A program made the translations under genes and the position numbers. Source: CAYUNE01 sp964446115 (GTDB lineage: Bacteria; Desulfobacterota; Desulfobulbia; Desulfobulbales; Desulfobulbaceae). From it: a DNA stretch of 64,000 bases. The stretch is from contig CAYUNE010000028.1 of NCBI GenBank assembly GCA_964446115.1, positions 1-64,000 on the forward strand. The letters run 5' to 3'. Within the stretch, counting starts at the first letter, position 1. Each line of letters opens with the position of its first letter. Of the stretch, positions 34,684-44,810 are shown piece by piece. The notes beneath the pieces were generated by a model. That model saw only the letters and a program-made list of their open reading frames with translations. It did not search any database and was not told the DNA's origin.

Positions 34684-36612
34684 ATGGAAAACACCTCTCC
34701 CCATGCCGGCAGACCCCTGCCCTCCTCCTGGCTCACCGATTTCGACAAACACCTCTTCAACGAGGGCACCAACGAAAGGATCTACGAGAAACTGGGCGCC
34801 CATCTCATGGAGGCCGACGGTGAACACGGGGTGGGATTCGCGGTCTGGGCGCCCAATGCCAGACAGGTTTTTCTCATCGGTGATTTCAACGGCTGGCAGC
34901 ATGGCGGCCATCCCATGCACTCCAGCGATTCCGGAATCTGGACCCTGTTTGTCCCCGGCCTCACCGAACACAGTGTTTACAAGTATCGCATCGAAACCCG
35001 CCGGGGCCATTTACTGGACAAATGCGATCCCTGCGGATTTGCCATGGAAGAGAGACCGCGCACCGGCTCGGTGGTGGTGGATCTCAACCGCTATCAGTGG
35101 CATGACGAGGAGTGGATGGAGCAACGTCAACAGCGCCAGGCGCTGAACCGGCCGATTTCCATCTACGAGGTGCACCTGGCCTCCTGGCGCCGGGAACCGG
35201 ATGAAAAATGGGGCCTCAGGTATCTCACCTACCGGGAACTGGCCGACACCCTGCTGCCCTACGTAGTGGACCTGGGCTACACCCACATGGAGCTGCTGCC
35301 CATTGCCGAGTATCCCTTCGACGGCTCCTGGGGCTATCAGGTGCTGGGATTTTTCGCTCCCACCAGTCGCTTCGGCACCCCGGAAGACTTCATGTACTTC
35401 ATCGACTGCTGCCACCGCAACAACATCGGCGTGATCCTCGACTGGGTCCCGGCCCACTTTCCCAAGGACGAGGCCGGCCTCAACTACTTTGACGGCACCC
35501 ACCTCTATGCCCATGCCGATCCCCGCCAGGGCGAGCATCAGGACTGGGGGACCATGATCTTCAACTACGACCGCAACGAGGTCCGCTCCTTCCTGATCTC
35601 AAACGCCCTTTTCTGGCTGGACAAGTATCATATCGACGGCTTACGGGTCGATGCCGTCGCCTCCATGCTCTACCTTGACTACTCGCGCCGGGATGGGGAG
35701 TGGATTCCCAACCGTTACGGCGGTCGGGAAAACCTGGGAGCCATCGACTTCCTGCGCAAGACCAACGAGGTGGTCCACGGTGTTTTTCCTGGAATTCTCA
35801 CCATTGCCGAGGAGTCAACCTCATGGCCCATGGTCTCCCGTCCCACCTACCTGGGCGGCCTGGGATTTTCCCTGAAGTGGAACATGGGGTGGATGCACGA
35901 CACCCTGCGCTACATGAGCAAGGATCCCATCTACCGCCGTTTCCATCATAACGACATGACATTCGGCATGCTCTATGCCTTTCATGAAAACTTTATCCTG
36001 CCCCTGTCCCACGATGAGGTGGTGCACGGCAAGGGATCGCTGCTTGAGAAAATGGCTGGTGACGAATGGCAGAAATTCGCCACCCTGCGGGCTTATCTGA
36101 CCTTCATGTGGGCCTATTCAGGGAAGAAACTCCTCTTCATGGGCTGCGAGTTCGCCCAGTGGCAGGAGTGGAACCATGAAAAGGGGTTGGAATGGCAGGC
36201 GCTTTCCGCCGCCAATCATCAGGGTATGCTCCGGCTGGTTCGCGACCTCAACCACCTCTACCGAAGGCAGCCCGCCCTGTATGAAAACGACTTCACGCCC
36301 GAGGGATTTTCCTGGATCAACGCCAACGACAACGACAACTCGGTTTTCTCCTTTCTCCGCTACGCCGAAAACGGCGACTTCATTGTCATCATCAGCAACT
36401 TCACTCCGGTGGTGCGCCACGGTTTTCAGATCGGCGTACCGGTGCCGGGAGAGTACCGGGAGATCTTCAACAGTGATCTCGAAAAGTACTGGGGAAGCGA
36501 GGTGACGAACCCGGAGCCGCTTGCCGCAGCCGATATTCCCTGGCACGGCAGACCCTGGTCCGTCAATCTCACCCTGCCTCCCCTGGCAACCCTGATGCTG
36601 AAGTTGCGGTAG
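34684..36612 (+). CDS. glgB: 1,4-alpha-glucan branching enzyme
   Basis: A 642-residue GH13 enzyme that makes alpha-1,6 branches in glycogen. The N-terminal CBM48 (GVGFAVWAPNARQVFLIGDFNGW) precedes the barrel with DWVPAHFPKD, nucleophile Asp in GLRVDAVASMLYLDYSR, acid Glu in LTIAEEST and LSHDEVVHGKGS. AAGGA lies upstream of the ATG. No other glg genes are present. The last 44 bases overlap the convergent radical SAM gene. Confidence 0.96.
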   Translation: MENTSPHAGRPLPSSWLTDFDKHLFNEGTNERIYEKLGAHLMEADGEHGVGFAVWAPNARQVFLIGDFNGWQHGGHPMHSSDSGIWTLFVPGLTEHSVYKYRIETRRGHLLDKCDPCGFAMEERPRTGSVVVDLNRYQWHDEEWMEQRQQRQALNRPISIYEVHLASWRREPDEKWGLRYLTYRELADTLLPYVVDLGYTHMELLPIAEYPFDGSWGYQVLGFFAPTSRFGTPEDFMYFIDCCHRNNIGVILDWVPAHFPKDEAGLNYFDGTHLYAHADPRQGEHQDWGTMIFNYDRNEVRSFLISNALFWLDKYHIDGLRVDAVASMLYLDYSRRDGEWIPNRYGGRENLGAIDFLRKTNEVVHGVFPGILTIAEESTSWPMVSRPTYLGGLGFSLKWNMGWMHDTLRYMSKDPIYRRFHHNDMTFGMLYAFHENFILPLSHDEVVHGKGSLLEKMAGDEWQKFATLRAYLTFMWAYSGKKLLFMGCEFAQWQEWNHEKGLEWQALSAANHQGMLRLVRDLNHLYRRQPALYENDFTPEGFSWINANDNDNSVFSFLRYAENGDFIVIISNFTPVVRHGFQIGVPVPGEYREIFNSDLEKYWGSEVTNPEPLAAADIPWHGRPWSVNLTLPPLATLMLKLR

Positions 36613-39139
36613 CGTCCCGGCGACCGGCTCCGGGGGCCCGTTTCCTGATCCGCGCCGTCAGGACCTCCTCCTCCGGCAGTTCCAGGACAAAGGAGAGGAT
36701 GTCCACCGGTCGCACTCCGGCCCGCATCGGATCATTGAGCAACTCCAGGTGCAGCCCCCTGTCTCCGCGCAGGCTGATTTCCCTGACCAGCGGCCTGATA
36801 TCCAACCGCTGGACTTTCTTTTTTCTTCTGCGGCTGATGGCAAAGGAATCCACGGCCAGAAAATCGCGGATGCGTTGCCGCCGGGTAGCGGTCAGCGGGG
36901 TGGGACACTCGATCTCGTAGACCGTTGGCCCGCCTTCCTTCCCTGAACGGCATATCTCGATATTGAGGATTGTGAGGCCGGAGGGCAGTTCCCGGTTCAG
37001 CCGGCTGGTGGCCCGGGAGATCGAGCCCAGGGGCGCTGTCAGCTTCATGTCGAAATATTCGTCCTCGCTTTCCATGCCCACGCCCAGGGCGCTGCCGAAG
37101 GATACCCGCGGGCTGGGATTGAATCCCCGGGAAAAGGCCACCGGCAAACCGGCCCGCTGGATGGCCCGGAAGATGAGCTGCAGCATCTCCAGATGGCTGA
37201 GGAAACGGATATCACCCAGGCGCGCGTAGTGAACACGGTAGCAGTGGAGGGGCTGGTTTTCCGTGGTCTTTTCGGCTTTTCCGGTTCCGGAGGCGACGGT
37301 TTTGCCGGCCTTGCGGTGGACCAGGGGCTTCAGGGTCCTGAAATCGCAGAGTCCGCACCCGTGGCAGCCATGGTTGCGGCAGTCGGCCGTATAGACCTGA
37401 TCAAAACCCTTTTGCCGCTCGTCGAGCAGAAAACGACGCTCGACACCGGGGTCAAGGTGATCCCAGGGCAGCATCTCATCGGTGCGCCGGGCTTCAAGGT
37501 ATTGCTCCAGGTCGATACCGCAGTCGGCGGCGGCCCGTTGCCAGCGCTTCAGCTGAAAATGATCGGACCAGCCGTCAAAACGGGCCCCGTCCGCCCAGGC
37601 AATCTCGATCAGCCGGGCCAGACGCCGATCACCCCTTGAAAAAACGCCCTCCATGAAACTCTGCCTGGGATCATGCCACTTAAGCTTCAGGCCGCGCCTG
37701 GGCATCCTGTCCTTGAGGAGCTGGAGCCTTGCCAGGGACTCATCCGGACCGAGCTGCTTTTCCCACTGGAAAGGCGTGTGGGGCTTGGGAACAAAGGTGG
37801 CGACGCTGACATTGATCCGGGGGGCCCTTTTGCCCCTCGTCTCTTCCAGGCCAGCCTGCCTGGCCTTGACAGCGAGTTCGATGACGGCCTCCACATCCTC
37901 GCGGGTCTCGGTGGGCAGGCCGATCATGAAGTAGAACTTGATCAGATTCCAGCCCAGGGCAAAGGCATCCCGACAGGTGGCCAGGAGATCATCTTCGGAA
38001 ATTCCCTTGTTGATAACCCGGCGCAGTCGCCGACTGCCTGCCTCGGGCGCCACGGTGAAACCAGTCTTGCGCACCCGCCTGATCTGCTCCATCATACCGG
38101 TGGTGAGACTGCCCACCCGCATGGAGGGCAGCGACACGGATACGTGGCGCCGCACAAACCGGTCCATCAGGCGGCCGAGCAGATCGTTGAGGCAGGAGTA
38201 GTCCCCGGTGGACAGCGACAGCAGCGCCAATTCGTCGAACCCGCCGGCGGCAATCCCACTTTCGGCAAGTTCCATGACCTCATCCACGCTTCTTTCCCGC
38301 ACCGGGCGATAGAGAATGCCGGCCTGACAGAAACGGCAGCCCCGGGTGCAGCCCCGGGCAACCTCGATTCCCAGCCGGTCATGGACGGTCTTGACCATGG
38401 GAACGAGTGGCTCACGGAAGAGATCAGGGTCTGCGAGCCGGGTTATTACCCGGCGGCGGATCCGTGTATATCCGGGCCTCAGGCTCCGAAGGGCCGATAT
38501 TTTCCCGCCCCGGTACCGGGGAATAAAAAAGGAGGGGACATAGACGCCCTCGATTTCGGCCAGAGCGGCCAGCAATTCGCTGCGACCGCCGCCCGCTTCC
38601 CGGACCCCGATAACGGTATCGGCAATCTCCAGGATAACCTCCTCGCCGTCGCCCAAAACAACGGCATCGAAAAAATCCGCCACCGGCTCGGGATTCAGAC
38701 TGCAGGAGCCGCCGCCCAAAACCAGAGGATGGTCATCGCCGCGGCCATGGGAATAGAGGGGAATGGAAGCCAGGTCCAGCAGGGTGAGGATATTGGTGTA
38801 ACAGAGTTCATAGGGCAGGGTGATGCCGATGACGTCGAAACGGTCAAGCGGGGTGCGTGATTCCAGGGAAAAAAGCGGCAACCGCCTCTTCCTGAGCTGC
38901 CGCTCCATATCCACATCCGGCGAAAAGCAGCGTTCGGCAAGCAGATCCTCCCTGGAGTTGATAATCCGGTAGAGGATCTGCAACCCCTGATGGGACATAC
39001 CTATCTCATAAAGGTCCGGAAAAGCAAGAACAAAACGGAGCCGACACTCATCCCATCGCCTTGTTGCGCTGTGTAATTCACCACCGATATAACGCCCCGG
39101 TTTCCTCACCAGGGGAAGGATTGCATCTAGATTCAGCAT
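36569..39139 (-). CDS. TIGR03960 radical SAM protein fused to DUF2344
   Basis: An 856-residue protein. The first part has a B12-binding-like domain and then a radical SAM core with CTRGCRFCQAG and GYTRIRRRVITRLADP upstream. A CRNHGCHGCGLCDFRTL cysteine cluster follows near residue 590, and the C-terminal DUF2344 domain has YARLGDIRFLSHLEMLQLIFRA and FSRGFNPSPRVSFGSALGVGMES. In many bacteria the two parts are one gene, often next to ribonuclease G; that neighbour is absent here. The substrate is unknown, perhaps a tRNA or rRNA. Its 3' end overlaps glgB tail to tail. Confidence 0.9.
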   Translation of the reverse strand: MLNLDAILPLVRKPGRYIGGELHSATRRWDECRLRFVLAFPDLYEIGMSHQGLQILYRIINSREDLLAERCFSPDVDMERQLRKRRLPLFSLESRTPLDRFDVIGITLPYELCYTNILTLLDLASIPLYSHGRGDDHPLVLGGGSCSLNPEPVADFFDAVVLGDGEEVILEIADTVIGVREAGGGRSELLAALAEIEGVYVPSFFIPRYRGGKISALRSLRPGYTRIRRRVITRLADPDLFREPLVPMVKTVHDRLGIEVARGCTRGCRFCQAGILYRPVRERSVDEVMELAESGIAAGGFDELALLSLSTGDYSCLNDLLGRLMDRFVRRHVSVSLPSMRVGSLTTGMMEQIRRVRKTGFTVAPEAGSRRLRRVINKGISEDDLLATCRDAFALGWNLIKFYFMIGLPTETREDVEAVIELAVKARQAGLEETRGKRAPRINVSVATFVPKPHTPFQWEKQLGPDESLARLQLLKDRMPRRGLKLKWHDPRQSFMEGVFSRGDRRLARLIEIAWADGARFDGWSDHFQLKRWQRAAADCGIDLEQYLEARRTDEMLPWDHLDPGVERRFLLDERQKGFDQVYTADCRNHGCHGCGLCDFRTLKPLVHRKAGKTVASGTGKAEKTTENQPLHCYRVHYARLGDIRFLSHLEMLQLIFRAIQRAGLPVAFSRGFNPSPRVSFGSALGVGMESEDEYFDMKLTAPLGSISRATSRLNRELPSGLTILNIEICRSGKEGGPTVYEIECPTPLTATRRQRIRDFLAVDSFAISRRRKKKVQRLDIRPLVREISLRGDRGLHLELLNDPMRAGVRPVDILSFVLELPEEEVLTARIRKRAPGAGRRDATATSASGLPGEAG

Positions 39140-39382
39140 GTTTTTATGAAAAAATCCCGGATTTTTCCGCCCCTGTGCAATTACTTTTCAAGGATTTTAT
39201 TACCCCTCGCCGGGGAGGCAATCAGGGAGATATGTTTTGTGAATAAAAACGGAAACGGTTGTTTTTGTAGCTCTTTTACTGAAAAAAAGTTGACTTTTCA
39301 ACAGGAGATGAGTAATTCAACGATGAGTCAGTTCTACGCATTTAAAATATCAAATTTTCCAACAAAAAGAAATAATCTCCCC

Positions 39383-40471
39383 ATGAAAAGATTCCTCATC
39401 CTCCTCCTGTTCGCCCCGCTCTTTTTCCTGGTATCGGAATCAACCACTCTGCTCAGCACCTGCCAGGCGGCGCCCCTCCTGGAAAAAATCACCTTCGATG
39501 CCCCGTCCCCCGGCCGGGAACGGATCAGCTTCAAGCTCAACGGTGCCCACATACCAAAAACATTCGCCTTTGACGACGGCAAACAGCCCAAGGTGGTCTT
39601 TGATTTCTTTGGAGTGGAACCGGCGGAAAGCATCAAGCGGGAAATCAAAACCGACGGCGCCTTCATCAAACGCATCCGCACCGGCCGCCATGAGGATGTC
39701 AACCCGAAAACGCGTGTGGTTCTCGATCTGCAGGCGGGGATCAAGGTGAATTTTGATCAACAGTTCGACGGCAAGACCAACACCCTGGTGATCACGCTTT
39801 CAAAGGCCGACGCCCCGGCCGCCCCCAAATCGGCGGCCACCCGTAAAACCGCGCCCGCAAAACCTTCCGTGAAGGAACCGGGTATCGCCGATAAGGAGGC
39901 CCGGTGGCAGAAGGAGCTCAAGGAAAAACAACCCGCCGCACCGGCTGAAAAAACTCCGTCACCTCAACCACCCGCCGCAACAGCAGCAGCACCGGTCGCG
40001 GAACAGAAATCCCCGCCGCCGGCGGCGGAAACGGCGTCAAAGCCGACGGCTCCGGCAACCACGGCCCCGCCTCCACCCACCCTCACCGATGATCCGGGTC
40101 CCATCGTACCCAAGGCGGGCAAGACACCCAAACTCTTTTCCGTCGAGTTTGACAACACCTCCGAACGCGGCGAGATGATTCTCTTCCAGCTCAACGACTT
40201 CTATCCCCCGGTTGTCTTCGGTATCGAAGAGGGATCTCCGCGGGTTGTCTGCGACTTCATGGCAACCGAGATGGGGCAGAAAGTCCTGCCCCTCATCGAG
40301 GCCAATGGCCAGTTTGTGCAGACCATCCGCACCGCAGCCCATCACAACCCGGAAAAGATCAGAACCGTCATCGACCTGCGTCCCAAAAACAACTATGACC
40401 TGCAACAGGTCTTCTTCAAGGACGAAGATCTGTTCATCCTCATCGTCAACACCCTCAAAGAGGATAAATAG
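39383..40471 (+). CDS. Exported protein with two AMIN domains
   Basis: About 362 residues: a signal peptide (MKRFLILLLFAPLFFLV), an AMIN domain (KITFDAPSPGRERISFKLNG, PKVVFDFFGVEPAES), a long Pro/Ala-rich linker, and a second AMIN domain (FSVEFDNTSERGEMILFQLND, RVVCDFMATEMG). AMIN domains bind peptidoglycan and localise amidases or secretins. No catalytic domain follows, so it is probably a wall-binding adaptor. The frame is open 79 codons upstream, but the leader fixes ATG 39383. Confidence 0.85.
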   Translation: MKRFLILLLFAPLFFLVSESTTLLSTCQAAPLLEKITFDAPSPGRERISFKLNGAHIPKTFAFDDGKQPKVVFDFFGVEPAESIKREIKTDGAFIKRIRTGRHEDVNPKTRVVLDLQAGIKVNFDQQFDGKTNTLVITLSKADAPAAPKSAATRKTAPAKPSVKEPGIADKEARWQKELKEKQPAAPAEKTPSPQPPAATAAAPVAEQKSPPPAAETASKPTAPATTAPPPPTLTDDPGPIVPKAGKTPKLFSVEFDNTSERGEMILFQLNDFYPPVVFGIEEGSPRVVCDFMATEMGQKVLPLIEANGQFVQTIRTAAHHNPEKIRTVIDLRPKNNYDLQQVFFKDEDLFILIVNTLKEDK

Positions 40472-40568
40472 CCCTCTGCCGCCGGTGACAACTCCCCGCG
40501 GGACAGGCACCAGACCTTGGTAAACATCGGTATTTGTACCCCGTCAGCCGGTAAGCGACCCGTTCGGA

Positions 40569-41351
40569 TTATCGCAGGATCTCCACCCGAAAGCCCGGCG
40601 GAAATTCCAGCCGGAAGGCATCTTCCGGGAAACGATCAACCGGTATCACCCGCTGGTAACGCAGGATCAGCTCGCCGGGGCCGGTATCGGCCTCCATGCG
40701 TATCTCAAAGGGCCAAAGGCAATCGCCCACCTGCCGATACCGCAGGTAACGCGCCTCGAATATCCGGTGGCCCTCGGCACTCATAAGGAGATGACGCCGC
40801 ATGACCGGGCGTCCGCCATCCAGCAGCACCCGGTGGATGAGTCCTTCCCTTTCGGCAAACTCGTACCAGACTCCCTCGCCGCCGCTATCCGCCGCAATGC
40901 GCTCAAGCTGCATTCCGGTATCATGCAGCCCGCCGCTGAGCCAGGCAAAAAGAGCGCCGCCGTCAACTTCCGGGGGCAGATATCTCCGCCGTCCGGGCCA
41001 GGTCTCCTCTCCCTGCCAGCCGCGGCCTTCGGAAACAAGCACGGCCCGGAAAGTCCTGCCCGCAGCCGCAAGAATCCACTGCGGCCTCCCCAGGGGATCG
41101 GTAATGGTGAGTCTGGCATGATCGGGATCACGCAGTTGCAACATTCCGGGAAGAGCGCCCCGGTTGGTGAAAAGTCGCCACTGCAGACTGAGATCGCTGT
41201 CAATGCAACGACTGCATTCGCGGGAAAGAAAGGCCTGCCACGCCTGCTCCGCCGTCTTGAGAGCCGGGCCGGTGAGCGGGGGGGAATGGGCGCAGCCGAG
41301 GGTGAAGACGGCGGGTAGCAGAAGGACTCCGAAGAGGCGCAGGAGAGTCAT
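40569..41351 (-). CDS. LolB-like outer-membrane lipoprotein
   Basis: A 260-residue lipoprotein with lipobox FTLGC (Cys about 20). The body is a beta-rich LolA/LolB-like barrel (LQWRLFTNRGALPGMLQLRDPDHARLTI, LGRPQWILAAAGRTFRAV), similar to the LolB/DUF4292 group. It may receive lipoproteins at the outer membrane. It is the last gene of a long minus-strand run, 7 bases after the TPR lipoprotein gene. Confidence 0.7.
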   Translation of the reverse strand: MTLLRLFGVLLLPAVFTLGCAHSPPLTGPALKTAEQAWQAFLSRECSRCIDSDLSLQWRLFTNRGALPGMLQLRDPDHARLTITDPLGRPQWILAAAGRTFRAVLVSEGRGWQGEETWPGRRRYLPPEVDGGALFAWLSGGLHDTGMQLERIAADSGGEGVWYEFAEREGLIHRVLLDGGRPVMRRHLLMSAEGHRIFEARYLRYRQVGDCLWPFEIRMEADTGPGELILRYQRVIPVDRFPEDAFRLEFPPGFRVEILR

Positions 41352-41358
41352 CCGGCCG

Positions 41359-43131
41359 TTACTCGTCGCTGCTTTTTTTCAGGAGGACATCGAGCTTTTC
41401 CCTGGTCGCAGGTGCGTCCTTGTGATCACCAAACAGCTCCAGGGCCTGTTCATATTCATGCCTGGCCTTTTCCACCAAGCCCAGATTACGGTAGACATCG
41501 CCCAAGTGATCATGGATATGCGGGTCTCCGCCGGCAAGATTCAGGGCCTTGAGAAGTTCCGTCCTGGCCTTTTCGATTTTCCCCAGGCGGAAGTAGACCC
41601 ATCCCAGACTGTCCCGAATGTAGGCGTTTTCAGGCTTGAGCGCCACGGCCCGCTGGATATACTCCAGGGCCCGCTGGAGATTCTCGCCCCTGTCCGCCCA
41701 GGTGTAACCCACGTAATTGAGCGCCCCCGAATGGTCGGGATCCGCCTTGATGACCCGTTCCATAACAGCCAGGGCCTGGGCCGGCTCTCCCTTCTGATCC
41801 AGAAAGAGCCCATATTCATAGAGCAGGTCATTGTCTTCGGGATAGAGCTGCATCGCCTTTTGCAACACCGCCTTTCCCTTTTCCCCCTGGCCGCGGGAAA
41901 GGTACAGCCCGGCAAGGATAATGGAGAGATCGGCGGATGGTGGTTCATCCCGGCTGAGCACCTCCCTGAGCAGCGCCACGGCCTCGTCACTTTTTTCCTG
42001 CTGCCGCAGGATTTTGACCCGGAGTATGACGCTCTCCTCATATTCATCCGCCTCGGGACCGATCTTGCCCAACTCTTCCAGGGCCGCCGCCGGATCTTCG
42101 CGTTCCAGATGGATCATGGCCAGGAGATAGCGGGCCTCGGGGAGATCTTCCTCGCTGATGAGCCGCTCCAGGATGGACGTTGCCCGGTCATATTTTTTCC
42201 GGCGGGCGTAAATGCGGCTGACGATCAGGTCAATACGGGCGGGATGATCGGTGATCTCCCGGAGTTTCTTCAGCTCCTCCAGGGCCAGGTCGTCGCGCTG
42301 CATTCCCAGATAGGTGTGAACAATGGCGATCCGCGCCTTTTCGCCGGATTCATCCCTGTCAAGAATCTGTCGGTACAGGGCCACCGCCTCCTTGGGACGA
42401 TCCAGGTTGCGGAGTAGCTCACCCATCTCGTAGATCAGTTCAGCGGACCAGTTGAGCCCCAGGGCGGTCTCATATTCCTCCAGGGCCTCATCGTAGCGTT
42501 GCTGGTTGACATGGATCCGGGCCAGAAAGACGTGTCCGGCATACCAGTCCTCTTTTTCCTCCAACAGGCGGGTAACGGTCTTTTCGGCTAAATCATAGTG
42601 ACGGCGGCGGGCATGGAGTTCACCAAGCAGCAGGGTGGCGGTTTCATCCCGCGGATCAAGATCAAGGGCGGCCCGGTACTGGGCAATTGCCTCGTCATAC
42701 TTTTTCTGGCGGCTATAGACCTTGGCCAGCAGCAACCGGGTTCCCACCTCTTTGGGATGGGCGACAATGGATTTCTTCAACCAGTCAACAGCCTCCCCGT
42801 TTCTGCCCAGCCGGATCAGCAGCATGGGCAGTTTACGCATGATGTAATCGGCCCCGGGATCGCAAATCAGGGCCTTTTCATAGGCCTCCAGGGCCTCTTC
42901 CAGATGCCGGGACAACTCCGCGTGCCGCCCCCAGAGAAAGTAGAAATAGGAGCAGGTGGTATCCACCGGCTCGCTCCCGGGACCGGACCCAGCCTCTTTT
43001 TTATCCTGCCGCTCAACAGGGGAAACAGGGCTGTTTTCTCCCTGCAGCAGAGGTTGACAACCCTGGAGAAACAGCAGCAGCAGAAACGGCGGAACGAGCC
43101 GCTGTAAAATTTTCTTATCCACCTTTTTCAT
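41359..43131 (-). CDS. Large TPR lipoprotein
   Basis: A 590-residue lipoprotein (leader ending LFLQGC, Cys about 25) made almost entirely of TPR repeats, about a dozen. Examples are AELSRHLEEALEAYEKALICDPG, DEAIAQYRAALDLDPRDETATLLLGELHARRRHYD and LQRALEYIQRAVALKPENAYI. It overlaps tmk by 4 bases (ATGA) and is followed by the LolB-like gene, a pairing that recurs in Desulfobacterota-type genomes. It probably forms a scaffold at the outer membrane. Confidence 0.9.
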   Translation of the reverse strand: MKKVDKKILQRLVPPFLLLLFLQGCQPLLQGENSPVSPVERQDKKEAGSGPGSEPVDTTCSYFYFLWGRHAELSRHLEEALEAYEKALICDPGADYIMRKLPMLLIRLGRNGEAVDWLKKSIVAHPKEVGTRLLLAKVYSRQKKYDEAIAQYRAALDLDPRDETATLLLGELHARRRHYDLAEKTVTRLLEEKEDWYAGHVFLARIHVNQQRYDEALEEYETALGLNWSAELIYEMGELLRNLDRPKEAVALYRQILDRDESGEKARIAIVHTYLGMQRDDLALEELKKLREITDHPARIDLIVSRIYARRKKYDRATSILERLISEEDLPEARYLLAMIHLEREDPAAALEELGKIGPEADEYEESVILRVKILRQQEKSDEAVALLREVLSRDEPPSADLSIILAGLYLSRGQGEKGKAVLQKAMQLYPEDNDLLYEYGLFLDQKGEPAQALAVMERVIKADPDHSGALNYVGYTWADRGENLQRALEYIQRAVALKPENAYIRDSLGWVYFRLGKIEKARTELLKALNLAGGDPHIHDHLGDVYRNLGLVEKARHEYEQALELFGDHKDAPATREKLDVLLKKSSDE

Positions 43132-43754
43132 CTGTCTCCTCTTTCGGCCCGCAACAGAGAATCAACCTCCTCTCTGACGGTTGCCTGCACTTCTGCGATC
43201 GGGCCGTTGCCGTTGATTCGCCGGATGCGGTCATCGTCAAAGGCGGCAAAGATGCGATAGACCTTCTCCAGATGATCAAGCTGCTCAAAATCATTGGGAG
43301 TATCTCCCCTCACCTGTCTGATGCGCCGGACCGCCTCCCGGGGAGACAACTCTAGGAGCAGGACCAGATCGGGCCGGGGGGCAAAGCCGTTCAACCGCAG
43401 GATCGTTTCCGGATCGCCGCCTGCCGCTCCCTGATAGGCGGCGGTGGAATAGTAGTAACGGTCGCAGAGTACGATTTGGCCGGCGGCCAGTGCCGGGGCG
43501 ATCACCTGTTCCACATGTTCGCGGCGGTCATCGAGAAAGAGTTTGAGTTCCTGCTGCCGGCTGAGTTCGTGACGACGGGAGAAAAGCTGGCGAATTCGTC
43601 TGCCGATGGGACCGTCCGAAGGTTCCCGGGTGACCAGCAGGGGCAGACGCCGCCGCCGGAGATGGTCGGCCAGGAGGCGAAGCTGAGTGGACTTGCCGGT
43701 GCCGTCGATTCCCTCGAAGACGATGAGCAGGCCCTTTTCTCCCCTATCCCCCAT
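43128..43754 (-). CDS. tmk: Thymidylate kinase
   Basis: A 208-residue dTMP kinase: Walker A FEGIDGTGKST, TREPSDGPIG, the DR(Y/H) motif in LCDRYYYSTAAYQG, and the LID region RIRQVRGD. It phosphorylates dTMP to dTDP. ATG 43754 lies inside the last codons of pdxA and has AGGAG 6 bases upstream; longer open frames upstream are not used. Confidence 0.95.
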   Translation of the reverse strand: MGDRGEKGLLIVFEGIDGTGKSTQLRLLADHLRRRRLPLLVTREPSDGPIGRRIRQLFSRRHELSRQQELKLFLDDRREHVEQVIAPALAAGQIVLCDRYYYSTAAYQGAAGGDPETILRLNGFAPRPDLVLLLELSPREAVRRIRQVRGDTPNDFEQLDHLEKVYRIFAAFDDDRIRRINGNGPIAEVQATVREEVDSLLRAERGDR

Positions 43755-44757
43755 TGTCGCTCCTGTTGACGGCAATTTCCGCGGCAAGGCGGCAGGCGGC
43801 AATGAGACTGGCCGGATTTGCCCGACCGCGGCCGGCAATATCATAACCCGTGCCGTGATCCACGGAGGTGCGGATGATGGGCAGTCCCAGGGTGACGTTG
43901 ACGCCGTCTTCAAAGTGAAGCAGCTTGAAGGGAATCAATCCCTGATCATGATACATGGCGACGACGCAGTCATACCGCCCCTGCGCCGCCTGTAAAAAAA
44001 CGGTATCCGGGGGACAGGGGCCGCTCACCTGCCAGCGGCGGGCACACTCCTCAACGGCCGGAGCGATGATCTCCGCCTCTTCGTTACCGAACATACCGGA
44101 CTCGCCGGCATGGGGATTGAGGGCGGCAACAGCGATACGAGGATTTTTCAACCCAAAGTCGTGCCGCAACGCCCGGGCGGTGATGCCGATCATGCGGCTG
44201 ACGGCCGAGGAATGGATGAGCCCGGGAACGCGGGCCAGGGGTTCATGGATGGTGACCAGAGTGACGCGCAACCGTTCACCGGCCATCATCATGGCATACT
44301 CTCCGGCATCGGTGAGAGCAGCCAGCATCTCCGTGTGTCCCGGATAATCATAACCTGCCAGATTAAGGGCATATTTGCTGATGGGACAGGTAACCATGGC
44401 CGCGAGATATCCCCCCCGGACCAGTTTCGCCGCAGCCTCGATATAGCCGGCCATTGCCCGGCCGGTGCGGGCATCGGGCCGTCCCCAGGTAAGTTTTTCG
44501 GCGGCCAGAGCGGAGAGATCCAGGACCGGCAGGGTTCCGGCAACCACCTCGTCGCCGGGTTGCCAGGCGACAATGGGGATATCGATGCCCAGCTCTCCGG
44601 CCATGCGCCCGAGCACACGGATATCGCCGAGCACCACGGCCTCGACCCGGTCCCGGGGAAGTGAAGCGGTAAAAAACTTGAGGATAATCTCGGGACCGAT
44701 GCCCACGGGACAACCCATGGTAATACCGACGGGTTCCCTTTGTCCGGATGTGCTCAT
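43744..44757 (-). CDS. pdxA: 4-hydroxythreonine-4-phosphate dehydrogenase
   Basis: A 337-residue NAD-dependent enzyme of the pyridoxal phosphate pathway: GITMGCPVGIGPEI, LAGYDYPGHTEMLA, metal ligands in NPHAGESGMFG and VVAMYHDQGLIPFKLL, and IRTSVDHGTGYDIAGRG. It overlaps tmk by 11 bases and lies 53 bases from yraN. Confidence 0.95.
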   Translation of the reverse strand: MSTSGQREPVGITMGCPVGIGPEIILKFFTASLPRDRVEAVVLGDIRVLGRMAGELGIDIPIVAWQPGDEVVAGTLPVLDLSALAAEKLTWGRPDARTGRAMAGYIEAAAKLVRGGYLAAMVTCPISKYALNLAGYDYPGHTEMLAALTDAGEYAMMMAGERLRVTLVTIHEPLARVPGLIHSSAVSRMIGITARALRHDFGLKNPRIAVAALNPHAGESGMFGNEEAEIIAPAVEECARRWQVSGPCPPDTVFLQAAQGRYDCVVAMYHDQGLIPFKLLHFEDGVNVTLGLPIIRTSVDHGTGYDIAGRGRANPASLIAACRLAAEIAVNRSDNGG

Positions 44758-44810
44758 AGGCCGGTGTCCTTCATCAGGTTGACGGTATTTTTTCGTGTCC
44801 TGCTGCGGGA

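Noticed and set aside
37673..38860. A 395-codon plus-strand frame inside the radical SAM gene
   Set aside because: It is the antisense shadow of conserved radical SAM coding sequence, with no domain of its own.
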